Of a DNA stretch of 64,000 nt, positions 1-8,019 are shown piece after piece (the first letter of the stretch is position 1; every line of letters starts with the position of its first letter). The position numbers and the translations under genes are program-made. The notes beneath the pieces are model-generated. The model had not been told where the DNA came from, did no database searches, and was given only the letters and a program-made list of their open reading frames with translations. Source of the stretch: Geomobilibacter sp964432205 (GTDB lineage Bacteria; Desulfobacterota; Desulfuromonadia; Geobacterales; DSM-12255); contig CAYSMK010000009.1 in NCBI GenBank assembly GCA_964432205.1, forward strand, positions 62,001 to 126,000, read 5' to 3'.

Positions 1-2
1 CC

Positions 3-485
3 ATGTTCCGAGGGATCTTCGAAACGACCATAGACGCCAAGGGGCGGACCAGTCTGCCGGCCAGGTTGCGGGACGTGCTGGTCGAAGCCTTTGGCGACGA
101 ACGGTTCTTCATGACTAACGCCAATCCGGTGAAGCTGGGAGACGGCCTGTCCAGCTCCGGGCTCGCGCTCTATCCCTACAGGGCCTGGCTGGAGCTTGAG
201 GAGAGGCTCATGACCGGCACCGGTCTCGGCCTGTCGTCGGCAGAGCTTGCTGCGGTCAAGCGAAGGATCGTGGCCCCGGCGGTGGAGGCGGCTGCCGACA
301 AGCTCGGCCGCGTCCTGGTACCGCCCCATCTCCGCAAGAGCGCGGCCCTGGAGCGCGACATCGTTTTTGTCGGGGTGGTGAACAAGGTGGAGATCTGGAG
401 CCTGGTGGAATGGGAGAAGGTCTGCCGGCAGGATGAAACGCTCTTCCCGAGCGACTCGCCGGTCCTGGCGGAGCTTGGGCTCTAG
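3..485 (+). CDS. mraZ: Transcriptional regulator MraZ
   Basis: This is a 160-residue protein of the MraZ/AbrB-like fold, normally a nucleoid-associated repressor of the dcw promoter. Both signature motifs are visible: TIDAKGRTSLPARLRD near residue 9 and ADKLGRVLVPPHLRK near residue 98, the duplicated D-x3-R half-sites of the family. Length is near the usual 140-160. It opens the division/wall cluster, and its TAG stop shares one base with the GTG start of rsmH, so the two are probably co-translated. The ATG lies two bases from the window edge, so the promoter and MraZ operator boxes are outside the window. Identification is firm; regulation of its own operon is inferred from the family. Confidence 0.95.
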   Translation: MFRGIFETTIDAKGRTSLPARLRDVLVEAFGDERFFMTNANPVKLGDGLSSSGLALYPYRAWLELEERLMTGTGLGLSSAELAAVKRRIVAPAVEAAADKLGRVLVPPHLRKSAALERDIVFVGVVNKVEIWSLVEWEKVCRQDETLFPSDSPVLAELGL

Positions 486-1423
486 TGGCCGCCTTTCATC
501 ACGTTTCGGTCCTTGCCGATGAGGTCATGCAGTTTCTGGCGCCGGTTAGCGGCGGGATCTATGTCGACGGCACGCTCGGCGGCGCCGGCCATGCCGGCCG
601 TATCCTGGAGGCATCGGCACCGGACGGCATCCTCGTCGGGATCGACCGCGACCCGGCGGCCATCGGAGCGGCAAAGGAGCGGCTGGCTCCCTTCGGCGAC
701 CGGGCACGGATCGTCCACGGCAGCTTCGGCGACCTGCCGCAGCACCTGGACAACCTGGGTATAGGGGCCATCGACGGGCTGCTCCTGGACCTGGGGGTTT
801 CGTCCCATCAACTGGATGCGCCTGAGCGCGGGTTCAGTTTCCAGGCCGACGCCCCGCTGGACATGCGTATGGATACAACGGCAGGTGTCACTGCCGCCGA
901 CCTGGTGAACAGTCTGTCCCATGGCGAGCTGGCCAGGGTCATCAGGGAATATGGCGAGGAGCGGTGGGCCGGCCGCATTGCGTCGTTTATCTGCACGGCC
1001 CGGGAAGATGATCCCGTCTGGACCACGGTCAGGCTGGCCGAACTGGTGAAGGGGGCCATACCCCGCAAGGCGTGGGAGGAGCGGATCCATCCCGCGACCC
1101 GCACGTTCCAGGCGCTGCGGATCGCGGTGAACCGGGAGCTGGAGCAGTTGGAGGCAGGCCTTGCGGCCGGTATCGGGATGCTCCGGCCGGGTGGCCGGGT
1201 GGCGGTGATCTCGTTCCACTCCCTGGAGGACCGGATCGTCAAGAACAGTTTCCGTGCCCATGCTAGCGGCTGCGTCTGCCCCAAGGGGCTGCCGGTCTGC
1301 CAGTGCGGCAAACTGCCGGAGCTGAAGATCCTGACCGGCCGGCCGGTCACTGCCACTGCCGAGGAGTTGGCGGCAAACCCGCGCTCCCGGAGCGCCAAGC
1401 TCAGGGCAGCGGAAAAAATGTGA
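485..1423 (+). CDS. rsmH: 16S rRNA (cytosine-1402-N4)-methyltransferase
   Basis: RsmH (MraW) methylates N4 of C1402 in 16S rRNA using S-adenosylmethionine. The 312-residue length is typical. The SAM-binding motif (YVDGTLGGAGHAGRILE) lies near residue 27, DLGVSSHQLD near 100, and the family-specific ISFHSLEDRIVK near 242, followed by a cysteine-rich stretch and a C-terminal RSRSAKLRAAE. The GTG start overlaps the mraZ stop by one base and gives the expected N-terminus ending HHVSVL. A large antisense reading frame covers the same interval but is a high-GC shadow. The following 169 bases before ftsL contain an imperfect hairpin. Confidence 0.96.
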   Translation: MAAFHHVSVLADEVMQFLAPVSGGIYVDGTLGGAGHAGRILEASAPDGILVGIDRDPAAIGAAKERLAPFGDRARIVHGSFGDLPQHLDNLGIGAIDGLLLDLGVSSHQLDAPERGFSFQADAPLDMRMDTTAGVTAADLVNSLSHGELARVIREYGEERWAGRIASFICTAREDDPVWTTVRLAELVKGAIPRKAWEERIHPATRTFQALRIAVNRELEQLEAGLAAGIGMLRPGGRVAVISFHSLEDRIVKNSFRAHASGCVCPKGLPVCQCGKLPELKILTGRPVTATAEELAANPRSRSAKLRAAEKM

Positions 1424-1442
1424 CATTAGTTGGAACTGCAGG

Positions 1443-1560
1443 AGCGTAGAGACGCCAAGGCGCAGAGAAATGAGTCTGACGGGGGTACGATTCTCCCCTA
1501 TGGTAACAAGCGGTAGTACCCCTGAGTTATGTGACCTCCTCCGCGCCTCAGCATCTCAAC
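1443..1560 (+). repeat. Imperfect long hairpin in the rsmH-ftsL gap
   Basis: The left arm at 1444-1467 begins GCGTAGAGACGCCAAGG. The right arm at 1539-1560 (CTCCGCGCCTCAGCATCTC) is its approximate reverse complement. Inside them GGGGTAC at 1482-1488 pairs with GTACCCC at 1516-1522. The left arm resembles the GCAGAGACGC-type short repeats that I associate with intergenic regions of Geobacter-like genomes; that association is from memory. The frame runs open through it upstream of ftsL, but ftsL has a good start at 1593 with its own Shine-Dalgarno site. Confidence 0.5.
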
Positions 1561-1592
1561 CTGTCGTAGTCCCGTATGAACCGGAGGTCCTT

Positions 1593-1928
1593 ATGGCCAA
1601 TGCAAGAACTGCCTTTCCCAAGGTCGACGACCCCAGAAGAGTTGACGCTGTCGATGAGCACAGGTGGGAACTCTTTCCCTACCTGGTTGCCGTCATGATC
1701 CTGATGACCGTGGTGGCGGTGTTCCATGTCTGGTCACGGGTAAAGGTGGTCGACCTGGGGCTGGAGATCAACCAGTTGCGCCGGGAGTACAAGGACCAGC
1801 AGCAGGAGCAGGGCCGGCTCAAGCTGGAGGTGGCGTCACTCAAGACACCGGCCAGGATTGAAGCCATTGCCAGGGGAACTCTTGGCATGACCCTCCCCAC
1901 GGACCAGCAGGTGGTCGTGGTCAAGTGA
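1593..1928 (+). CDS. ftsL: Cell division protein FtsL
   Basis: This small bitopic division protein (111 residues) would form the FtsQLB complex that activates the FtsWI septal synthase. One membrane helix spans about residues 27-48 (rich in V, L, M, I). It is followed by a charged heptad-like coiled coil (INQLRREYKDQQQEQ through about 85) and a short periplasmic tail. The ATG at 1593 is preferred because GGAGG sits 6 bases upstream; an upstream in-frame extension to 1470 runs through the intergenic hairpin. Its TGA overlaps the GTG of ftsI by 4 bases. FtsL sequences diverge widely, so topology plus position carry this call. Confidence 0.88.
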   Translation: MANARTAFPKVDDPRRVDAVDEHRWELFPYLVAVMILMTVVAVFHVWSRVKVVDLGLEINQLRREYKDQQQEQGRLKLEVASLKTPARIEAIARGTLGMTLPTDQQVVVVK

Positions 1929-3898
1929 GGAACGACCGGGAGAAATGGACACGGGTCCGCATCCGCTTCGTAGGGGGGCTGTTTGCCCTCTGCCTGGCCA
2001 TTACGGCCGCCCGTGCCTTCTATCTCCAGGTTTCGCAGCACGAGCGGCTCACCAAGCTGGCCGAGAAGCAGCATCTCAAGACGGTCCCCCTGACCCCTGC
2101 CCGGGGGACCATTGCTGACCGCAATAACGCTCCCCTTGCCGTTTCCATCGAAATGGACTCCTGCTTTGCCGAGCCCCGTTCCATGGATGATATCCACGGA
2201 ACAGCCGTCAAACTCGCGCCCATCCTCGGTATGGCCCGGCCGGAACTGGAGCAGAAGCTCAAATCCGCCCGGAACTTTGTCTGGCTCCAGCGCAGGATCA
2301 CTCCCGATCTGGTCAAGCAGATCAAAGATCTGGAACTGGACGGAATCGGCTTTATCAAGGAAACCAAACGGTTCTATCCCAACGCCGAGATCGCCGGCCA
2401 CGTCATCGGCTTTACCGGCCTCGATCCCGAGGGGCTGGAAGGGGTGGAGCGGCGTTACGATACCATCCTGCTCGGCAATAACGGCTACCTGATCACCGAG
2501 CGTGATGCCCTGGGCCGGGACATCGCCCTCCGGGGAACGGTGGTGAAGAGTGCGTCCAAGGGGTACAACCTCACGCTGACCCTGGATAAGAATATCCAGT
2601 ACCTTGCCGAGAAGGAACTGGTCAAGGCGGTTGAGACGAGTCGGGCAAGGGGGGGGATCGCCATCGTCATGGAGCCCCAGACCGGAAAGATCCTGGCCAT
2701 GGCCAATGCCCCGTCATTCAATCCCAACGCCTACGGCCGTTATCCGGCGCAGGTGCTGCGCAACAGGGCGGTCGCAGACAGCTTTGAACCAGGCTCGACG
2801 ATGAAGGTCTTTCTCATTGCGTCGGCCCTTGAGGAAAAGGTCGTTTCCCCGGGGGACGGGTTCAACTGTGAGGGGGGCAACTACGCCATCGGCGGCCGGA
2901 CCATCCACGATACCCACAAGTACGGCCGGCTATCGGTCAGCGATATCCTCAAATACTCCAGCAACATCGGCGCTGCCAAGATCGGGGCGCGTATGGGCCC
3001 GGAGCGGCTCTACCGCTACCTGCGTGGCTTCGGCTTCGGGGAGCGGAGCGCCATCGACCTGCCGGCCGAGGCGGCCGGCTATCTGCGGAACAGCAAGGGC
3101 TGGTACGGCATCGACCTGGCTACCATCTCCTTCGGTCAGGGTGTTTCGGTCACTGCCGTGCAACTGGCAGCCGCCTTTTCCGCAGTGGCCAACGGCGGTA
3201 CCCTGATGAAGCCGTACCTGGTGGAGAAGGTGCTGGACGACAACGGCAACGTCCTCAAGGAATACGTTCCTGAACCGCGGCAGCGGGTCATCTCGGAACA
3301 GACCGCAAAGACTGTCGCCCGGATGATGGAAGGGGTTGCCGCCGAGGGGGGGACCGGGACCAGCGCTGCCGTGGAAGGATTTCGCGTCGCCGGCAAGACC
3401 GGAACGGCCCAGAAGGTCGATCCGGTGACCCGCGGCTACTCCCTCGACAAGCGGACCGCGTCCTTCATCGGTTTCGTGCCGGCCGACCGGCCGCGACTCA
3501 CCATCGTGGTCATTGTGGACGAGCCGAAAACCAGTCCCTATGGGGGGGTGGTGGCGGCCCCCGCCTTCGGTGCCATTGCCCAGCAGGCCCTCTGTTACCT
3601 CCGGGTCCCGCCGGACCGGACGGAAGGAAAGCAGCCCCAGCGGACCGAGGTGAAGCAGCAACAGCCTGCCCAGACCGTGGCCGACGCTGCCGAAGGGTCC
3701 ATCACCGATGCCGGCGAAGGCGGAGTCATGGTCAACTTCCGGGGGATGAGCATGCGCGAGGTCCTGCAGGTGATGGAAAAAAAGGGGTTGAACGTGAAGG
3801 TGCTGGGGAGTGGCCGGGTGGTGGAGCAGAATCCGGCGGCAGGCCAGAAGATCGGTCCCAACGAGCCGGTCTGGGTTCGTCTTGTTCCTGCAGCATGA
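1925..3898 (+). CDS. ftsI: Septal transpeptidase FtsI/PBP3 with a PASTA domain
   Basis: This 657-residue class B penicillin-binding protein crosslinks septal peptidoglycan. It has an N-terminal membrane anchor (about residues 12-32), a PBP dimer domain (about 50-210) and a transpeptidase domain with SxxK (STMK, Ser291), SxN (SSN, about 345-347) and KTGT (about 491-494). A C-terminal PASTA domain (about residues 597-657) contains the VVEQNPAAGQKI signature. A PASTA-tailed FtsI is longer than the E. coli enzyme and resembles SpoVD-type proteins. The GTG start overlaps ftsL by 4 bases (GTGA), implying coupled translation. The partners FtsW and FtsQ are encoded downstream. Confidence 0.95.
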   Translation: MRNDREKWTRVRIRFVGGLFALCLAITAARAFYLQVSQHERLTKLAEKQHLKTVPLTPARGTIADRNNAPLAVSIEMDSCFAEPRSMDDIHGTAVKLAPILGMARPELEQKLKSARNFVWLQRRITPDLVKQIKDLELDGIGFIKETKRFYPNAEIAGHVIGFTGLDPEGLEGVERRYDTILLGNNGYLITERDALGRDIALRGTVVKSASKGYNLTLTLDKNIQYLAEKELVKAVETSRARGGIAIVMEPQTGKILAMANAPSFNPNAYGRYPAQVLRNRAVADSFEPGSTMKVFLIASALEEKVVSPGDGFNCEGGNYAIGGRTIHDTHKYGRLSVSDILKYSSNIGAAKIGARMGPERLYRYLRGFGFGERSAIDLPAEAAGYLRNSKGWYGIDLATISFGQGVSVTAVQLAAAFSAVANGGTLMKPYLVEKVLDDNGNVLKEYVPEPRQRVISEQTAKTVARMMEGVAAEGGTGTSAAVEGFRVAGKTGTAQKVDPVTRGYSLDKRTASFIGFVPADRPRLTIVVIVDEPKTSPYGGVVAAPAFGAIAQQALCYLRVPPDRTEGKQPQRTEVKQQQPAQTVADAAEGSITDAGEGGVMVNFRGMSMREVLQVMEKKGLNVKVLGSGRVVEQNPAAGQKIGPNEPVWVRLVPAA

Positions 3899-3950
3899 AA
3901 CTGAGAGCCTGTAACCAAGTGTAACAGCAAAAATACTAACGAGGTGTCGG

Positions 3951-5474
3951 ATGCGTTTAGCCGAACTGTTGACAGCAATCACCCCGGAAGCGATTGCCGG
4001 AACGGTCGACGTGGAGATTGCCGCTATCGCCTACGACTCGCGCCACGTGCAGGCCGGCAGTCTGTTCTGCGCCCTCCGGGGGAGCAGCGTCGATGGCCAC
4101 CGGTTCATTCCCCAGGCCCTGGCAGCCGGGGCAGTCGCCCTCCTGGTGGAGGATGCCGCCGCAGTGCCCGCCGGGGTGCCGTGCATCACCGTGGCCGATG
4201 CCCGTCTGGCCATGGCCCGTCTGGCTGCGTTCTTCTACGGCGAGCCGACCGCCGCTGTTCCGCTGGTGGGGATCACCGGCACCAACGGCAAGACGACCAC
4301 CACCTACCTGGTGGAAGGGATCATGGAGGCGGCCGGCATTCCCACTGCCGTGCTCGGGACCATCAGCTACCGCTTCCGGGACCGGACGATCCCCGCCCCC
4401 CATACGACGCCGGAGTCGGTGGACCTGCAGCGAACGATGCGCGAACTGGTCGATGCCGGGGCACGCGGCGTGGTGATGGAGGTTTCCTCCCATGCCCTGG
4501 ATCAGCACCGGGTGGATGGCTGCCGCTTCCGGGCCGGCATCTTCACCAACCTGACCCGGGACCACCTGGATTACCACGGCGACATGGAGTCGTACCTCCA
4601 CAGCAAGCTCCGCCTGTTTACCGAACTGCTGCCGCAGGCCGGCGGAGCCGGGGCGGTCAACCTGGACGACAGCTACGGCCCGCGGGTGGCAGCGGCAGCG
4701 GCATGTCCGGTGGTTGGCTATGGCCTGGCAACCGGCGCGCAGGTGACGGCCAGGGACGTCGTCTTCTCCGTTGACGGCATCGCGGCCACGATCGTGACCC
4801 CGGCCGGAGAATTTCCGCTCCGCTCACCGCTCATGGGGCGTTTCAACCTGGCCAACATCCTGGCGGCAGTGGCGGCCGGCGTTGCCCTCGATCTGCCGCT
4901 TGCCGCAATAGCGGCGGGCATCGCGGGACACCGGCGGGTGCCGGGACGACTGGAGCGGGTGGAAAACGACCGGGGGGTGGCACTGCTGGTGGATTACGCC
5001 CATACCGGCGATGCCCTGGAAAATGTTCTGGCTACCCTGACAGAGATCAAGGCGGGCCGGATCATCACCGTGTTTGGCTGCGGTGGCGATCGCGATCCCG
5101 GGAAGCGGCCGGTCATGGGTGAGATTGCGGCCCGGTACAGCGACCTGGCCGTGGTCACCTCGGACAACCCCCGGACCGAGGAGCCGCTTGCCATCGTGGC
5201 GCAGATACGTAACGGGATTCAGCCGCTGGGGCTCAGGGAGTATACGGCGGGAGAACTTGCCGCCGACCTGAAGGAAAAGGGGTTCGTCGTTGAACCTGAC
5301 CGGCGAACGGCCATCAGGCTGGCGGTCCGTCTGGCCCGGCCGGGAGACATCGTCCTGTTGGCCGGCAAGGGGCATGAGGATTATCAGATCATCGGCACCA
5401 CCAAGCATCATTTCGATGACCGGGAGGAGGCTCGCGCCGCCTGCCGCGAACTGGACCCGAAGGGGCGAGAGTAG
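3951..5474 (+). CDS. murE: UDP-MurNAc-L-Ala-D-Glu:meso-DAP ligase
   Basis: MurE (507 residues) adds the third stem-peptide residue in the cytoplasm. The Mur-ligase P-loop is at about residue 107 (GITGTNGKTTTTY). The sequence DNPR at about residues 405-408 is the loop associated with selection of meso-diaminopimelate rather than lysine, so the wall is predicted to be DAP-type. The ATG has GAGGTG just upstream. The 52-base gap after ftsI holds no obvious terminator, and murF starts one base after the murE stop. An antisense frame of over 200 codons is a shadow. Confidence 0.96.
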   Translation: MRLAELLTAITPEAIAGTVDVEIAAIAYDSRHVQAGSLFCALRGSSVDGHRFIPQALAAGAVALLVEDAAAVPAGVPCITVADARLAMARLAAFFYGEPTAAVPLVGITGTNGKTTTTYLVEGIMEAAGIPTAVLGTISYRFRDRTIPAPHTTPESVDLQRTMRELVDAGARGVVMEVSSHALDQHRVDGCRFRAGIFTNLTRDHLDYHGDMESYLHSKLRLFTELLPQAGGAGAVNLDDSYGPRVAAAAACPVVGYGLATGAQVTARDVVFSVDGIAATIVTPAGEFPLRSPLMGRFNLANILAAVAAGVALDLPLAAIAAGIAGHRRVPGRLERVENDRGVALLVDYAHTGDALENVLATLTEIKAGRIITVFGCGGDRDPGKRPVMGEIAARYSDLAVVTSDNPRTEEPLAIVAQIRNGIQPLGLREYTAGELAADLKEKGFVVEPDRRTAIRLAVRLARPGDIVLLAGKGHEDYQIIGTTKHHFDDREEARAACRELDPKGRE

Positions 5475-5475
5475 C

Positions 5476-6876
5476 ATGTTCACTGTTGCCGACATACTCG
5501 CAGCGACCGGCGGCACCCTCATCGGCGCGACAGAGGGTGAGGTCGCCGGCGTCAGTACCGATTCACGGCGGGTCCTCCCGGAAGAGCTCTTCGTGCCGCT
5601 CGCGGGCGACCGGTTCGACGGTCACGACTTCATTGCCGAAGTGGTTGCCAGAGGCGTGCGGGTGGTGCTTGCCGGCACCGGCTGGCTGGCCGGTAACACA
5701 CCGCCGGCCGGATGCAGCTGCATTGCCGTGCCGGACACGCTGCTCGCCCTGGGCGATCTGGCCGCCTTTCATCGTCGCCGGTTTGAGCTGCCGATGGTGG
5801 GGGTGACCGGGAGCAACGGGAAAACGACCACCAAGGAGATGCTGGCCGCGATTCTCGGCCAGACCGGGCCGGGACTCAAGACGAAAGGCAACCTGAACAA
5901 CCTGATCGGCCTGCCCCAGATGCTCTTCAGGCTGACGGACGAGCACCGATGGGCCGTCCTGGAGATGGGGATGAGCGAATTCGGCGAGATCGACCGGCTG
6001 GCCGAGATCGCCGGACCTGGCGTCGGTATCATCACCAACGCCTATCCGGCCCACCTGGCGACCCTGGGGAGCGTGGAAGGGGTGGCCAGGGCCAAGGGAG
6101 AACTGTTCCTGCGCTTGCCCCCCGAAGGAGTCGCGATCTACAATGCCGATGATCCGCTCATTGCCGCCTGTCCGGTGCCCCCGGGGGTACGGCGGGTCGG
6201 GTTCGGGCTTCACGGGGCAACGGTGACCGCCCGCGACATCGGCGGCCGCGGCTGGGAAGGTCAGACCTTCACCCTGGTACTGCCGGACTGGAGCTGCCGG
6301 GTCGAGCTCAAGGCCTTTGGGCTGCACAACGTGTACAACGCCCTGGCAGCGGCTGCCGCAGCCTGGTCGCTGGGGATCGGCGGCGAGCTGATCGTTTCCG
6401 GGTTGGCATCGTTTCGGCCGTATGATAAAAGATTCCAGCTGGAAAATCTGGGCCGGATCATCCTCGTTGACGACAGCTACAACGCCAACCCCGCCTCGAT
6501 GGCTGCGGCGCTCCTGACCCTGCGGGAACTGAAGGGGCAGGGACGGGTCATTGCGGTCCTGGGGGACATGCTGGAACTGGGTGAGGAAACCGTGGCGGCG
6601 CACAAGGACCTGGGGAGGCTGGCTGCCACCTGTGCCGATCGTCTGTACCTCATGGGGGAGATGGCGGAGACCGTAGCTGCCGCAGCCGCCGACGCCGGGG
6701 TGGCCGGCGAGGAGATCGTGGTGGTAACCGATCACGGGGCGATCGTGGACGATATACGGAAGGATCATATGGATGGTGACTGTATCCTGGTGAAAGGTTC
6801 CCGGGGGATGCGGATGGACCTGGTAGCGGCAGCGCTTCGCAGCATCTATGCCGGCGCGGCTGGAGAGGGGGCCTGA
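5476..6876 (+). CDS. murF: UDP-MurNAc-tripeptide:D-Ala-D-Ala ligase
   Basis: MurF (466 residues from the ATG at 5476) completes the UDP-MurNAc-pentapeptide. The Mur-ligase P-loop is GVTGSNGKTTTKEM near residue 111. KGNLNNLIGLP follows, as usual for MurF, and DDSYNANPASM near residue 333 is the conserved C-terminal-domain motif. The frame is open upstream into murE, but the ATG at 5476, one base after the murE stop, gives the standard MurF N-terminus. One base also separates it from mraY, so murE-murF-mraY form a tightly packed unit. Confidence 0.96.
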   Translation: MFTVADILAATGGTLIGATEGEVAGVSTDSRRVLPEELFVPLAGDRFDGHDFIAEVVARGVRVVLAGTGWLAGNTPPAGCSCIAVPDTLLALGDLAAFHRRRFELPMVGVTGSNGKTTTKEMLAAILGQTGPGLKTKGNLNNLIGLPQMLFRLTDEHRWAVLEMGMSEFGEIDRLAEIAGPGVGIITNAYPAHLATLGSVEGVARAKGELFLRLPPEGVAIYNADDPLIAACPVPPGVRRVGFGLHGATVTARDIGGRGWEGQTFTLVLPDWSCRVELKAFGLHNVYNALAAAAAAWSLGIGGELIVSGLASFRPYDKRFQLENLGRIILVDDSYNANPASMAAALLTLRELKGQGRVIAVLGDMLELGEETVAAHKDLGRLAATCADRLYLMGEMAETVAAAAADAGVAGEEIVVVTDHGAIVDDIRKDHMDGDCILVKGSRGMRMDLVAAALRSIYAGAAGEGA

Positions 6877-6877
6877 G

Positions 6878-7954
6878 ATGCTCTACCATTTTCTCTATCC
6901 GCTGGCTGCCGACATCCGGCTGTTCAACGTCTTCAAGTACCTGACCTTCCGCACCATCTACGCCATGATCACGGCCCTGGCCGTGGCGTTTCTCATCGGT
7001 CCGTGGGTGATCCGGAGGCTGGAGGGGCTGCAGGCCAGGCAGGTCATCAGGACCGACGGACCCGAGTCCCACCTGAAAAAACAGGGGACCCCCACCATGG
7101 GGGGAGTGCTGATCCTGGCCGCCATCATCGTGCCGACCCTGCTCTGGGCCGACCTGACCAACAGCTACGTCTGGATCACCCTGCTCATCATCGCCGGCTA
7201 CGGGGCGATCGGCTTCGTGGACGACTACAAGAAGGTGGTGGAGAAGAACCCCAAGGGGCTGTCGCCGCGCCAGAAGATGTTCTGGCAGGTGCTCCTGGCC
7301 GGCGGGGTGTCCATCTATCTGTATCTCGATCCGGCGTTCACGGAACAGCTCTTTTTCCCGTTCTTCAAGCGGCTGCACCCTGACCTGGGGATATTCTTCA
7401 TCGCCTTTGCCACCCTGGTGATCGTGGGGGCGAGCAATGCGGTGAACCTGACCGACGGTCTGGATGGCCTGGCCATCGGCCCGGTTGCCATCAATGCCGC
7501 CACCTACATGCTCTTCACCTACATCGCCGGCAATGTCAGGCTCTCCGCCTATCTGCAGATTCCGTACGTTCCCGGCACCGGCGAACTGGCCATAGTCTGC
7601 GGGGCCATGGTCGGGGCCGGGCTGGGGTTTCTCTGGTACAACTCGTACCCGGCCGAGGTCTTCATGGGTGATGTGGGGTCCCTGGCCCTTGGCGGGGGGC
7701 TCGGTACCCTGGCGGTGCTGACCAAGCAGGAGATCCTGCTGGTGATCGTCGGCGGCGTGTTCGTCGTGGAGGCGCTGTCGGTCATCTTCCAGGTCGGCTC
7801 CTACAAGTACCGGGGGAAGCGGATCTTCCGCATGGCCCCTATTCACCATCATTTCGAACTCAAAGGGGTGGCCGAGCCGAAGATCATCGTCCGCTTCTGG
7901 ATTCTCACCATCATCCTGGCGCTGGTGGCGATATCGACGCTCAAGATGCGGTAG
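6878..7954 (+). CDS. mraY: Phospho-MurNAc-pentapeptide transferase
   Basis: MraY (358 residues) moves phospho-MurNAc-pentapeptide onto undecaprenyl phosphate to make lipid I. It is a polytopic protein with roughly ten membrane helices. Catalytic signatures are present: GFVDDYKK near residue 110, NAVNLTDGLDGLAIG near 190 and MAPIHHHFELKG near 318. The start at 6878 gives MLYHFLYPL, the standard N-terminus; the frame runs open upstream into murF. The next gene, murD, is separated by 65 bases filled with a strong palindrome. Confidence 0.96.
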   Translation: MLYHFLYPLAADIRLFNVFKYLTFRTIYAMITALAVAFLIGPWVIRRLEGLQARQVIRTDGPESHLKKQGTPTMGGVLILAAIIVPTLLWADLTNSYVWITLLIIAGYGAIGFVDDYKKVVEKNPKGLSPRQKMFWQVLLAGGVSIYLYLDPAFTEQLFFPFFKRLHPDLGIFFIAFATLVIVGASNAVNLTDGLDGLAIGPVAINAATYMLFTYIAGNVRLSAYLQIPYVPGTGELAIVCGAMVGAGLGFLWYNSYPAEVFMGDVGSLALGGGLGTLAVLTKQEILLVIVGGVFVVEALSVIFQVGSYKYRGKRIFRMAPIHHHFELKGVAEPKIIVRFWILTIILALVAISTLKMR

Positions 7955-7963
7955 AACCAACAA

Positions 7964-8018
7964 CGTAGGGGCGCGGTTTCCGCGCCCGGGGCGGGGGAAC
8001 CCCGCCCCTACGGTTTTT
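7964..8018 (+). repeat. Double palindrome with T-run between mraY and murD
   Basis: The left half (CGTAGGGGCG, from 7964) and right half (ending CGCCCCTACG at 8012) are near-perfect reverse complements over about 24 bases. Each half is also self-complementary (GGCGCGG/CCGCGCC and GGCGGGG/CCCCGCC), so the DNA can form one long hairpin or two short ones. A run of five T follows at 8014-8018, only two bases before the murD start region. It looks like a dispersed palindromic unit inserted in the operon, and it could act as a partial terminator. Confidence 0.75.
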
Positions 8019-8019
8019 A

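Noticed and set aside
482..1426. 314-codon antisense frame over rsmH
   Set aside because: It mirrors the rsmH frame exactly, has no family motif and lacks a ribosome site; typical of GC-rich shadows.
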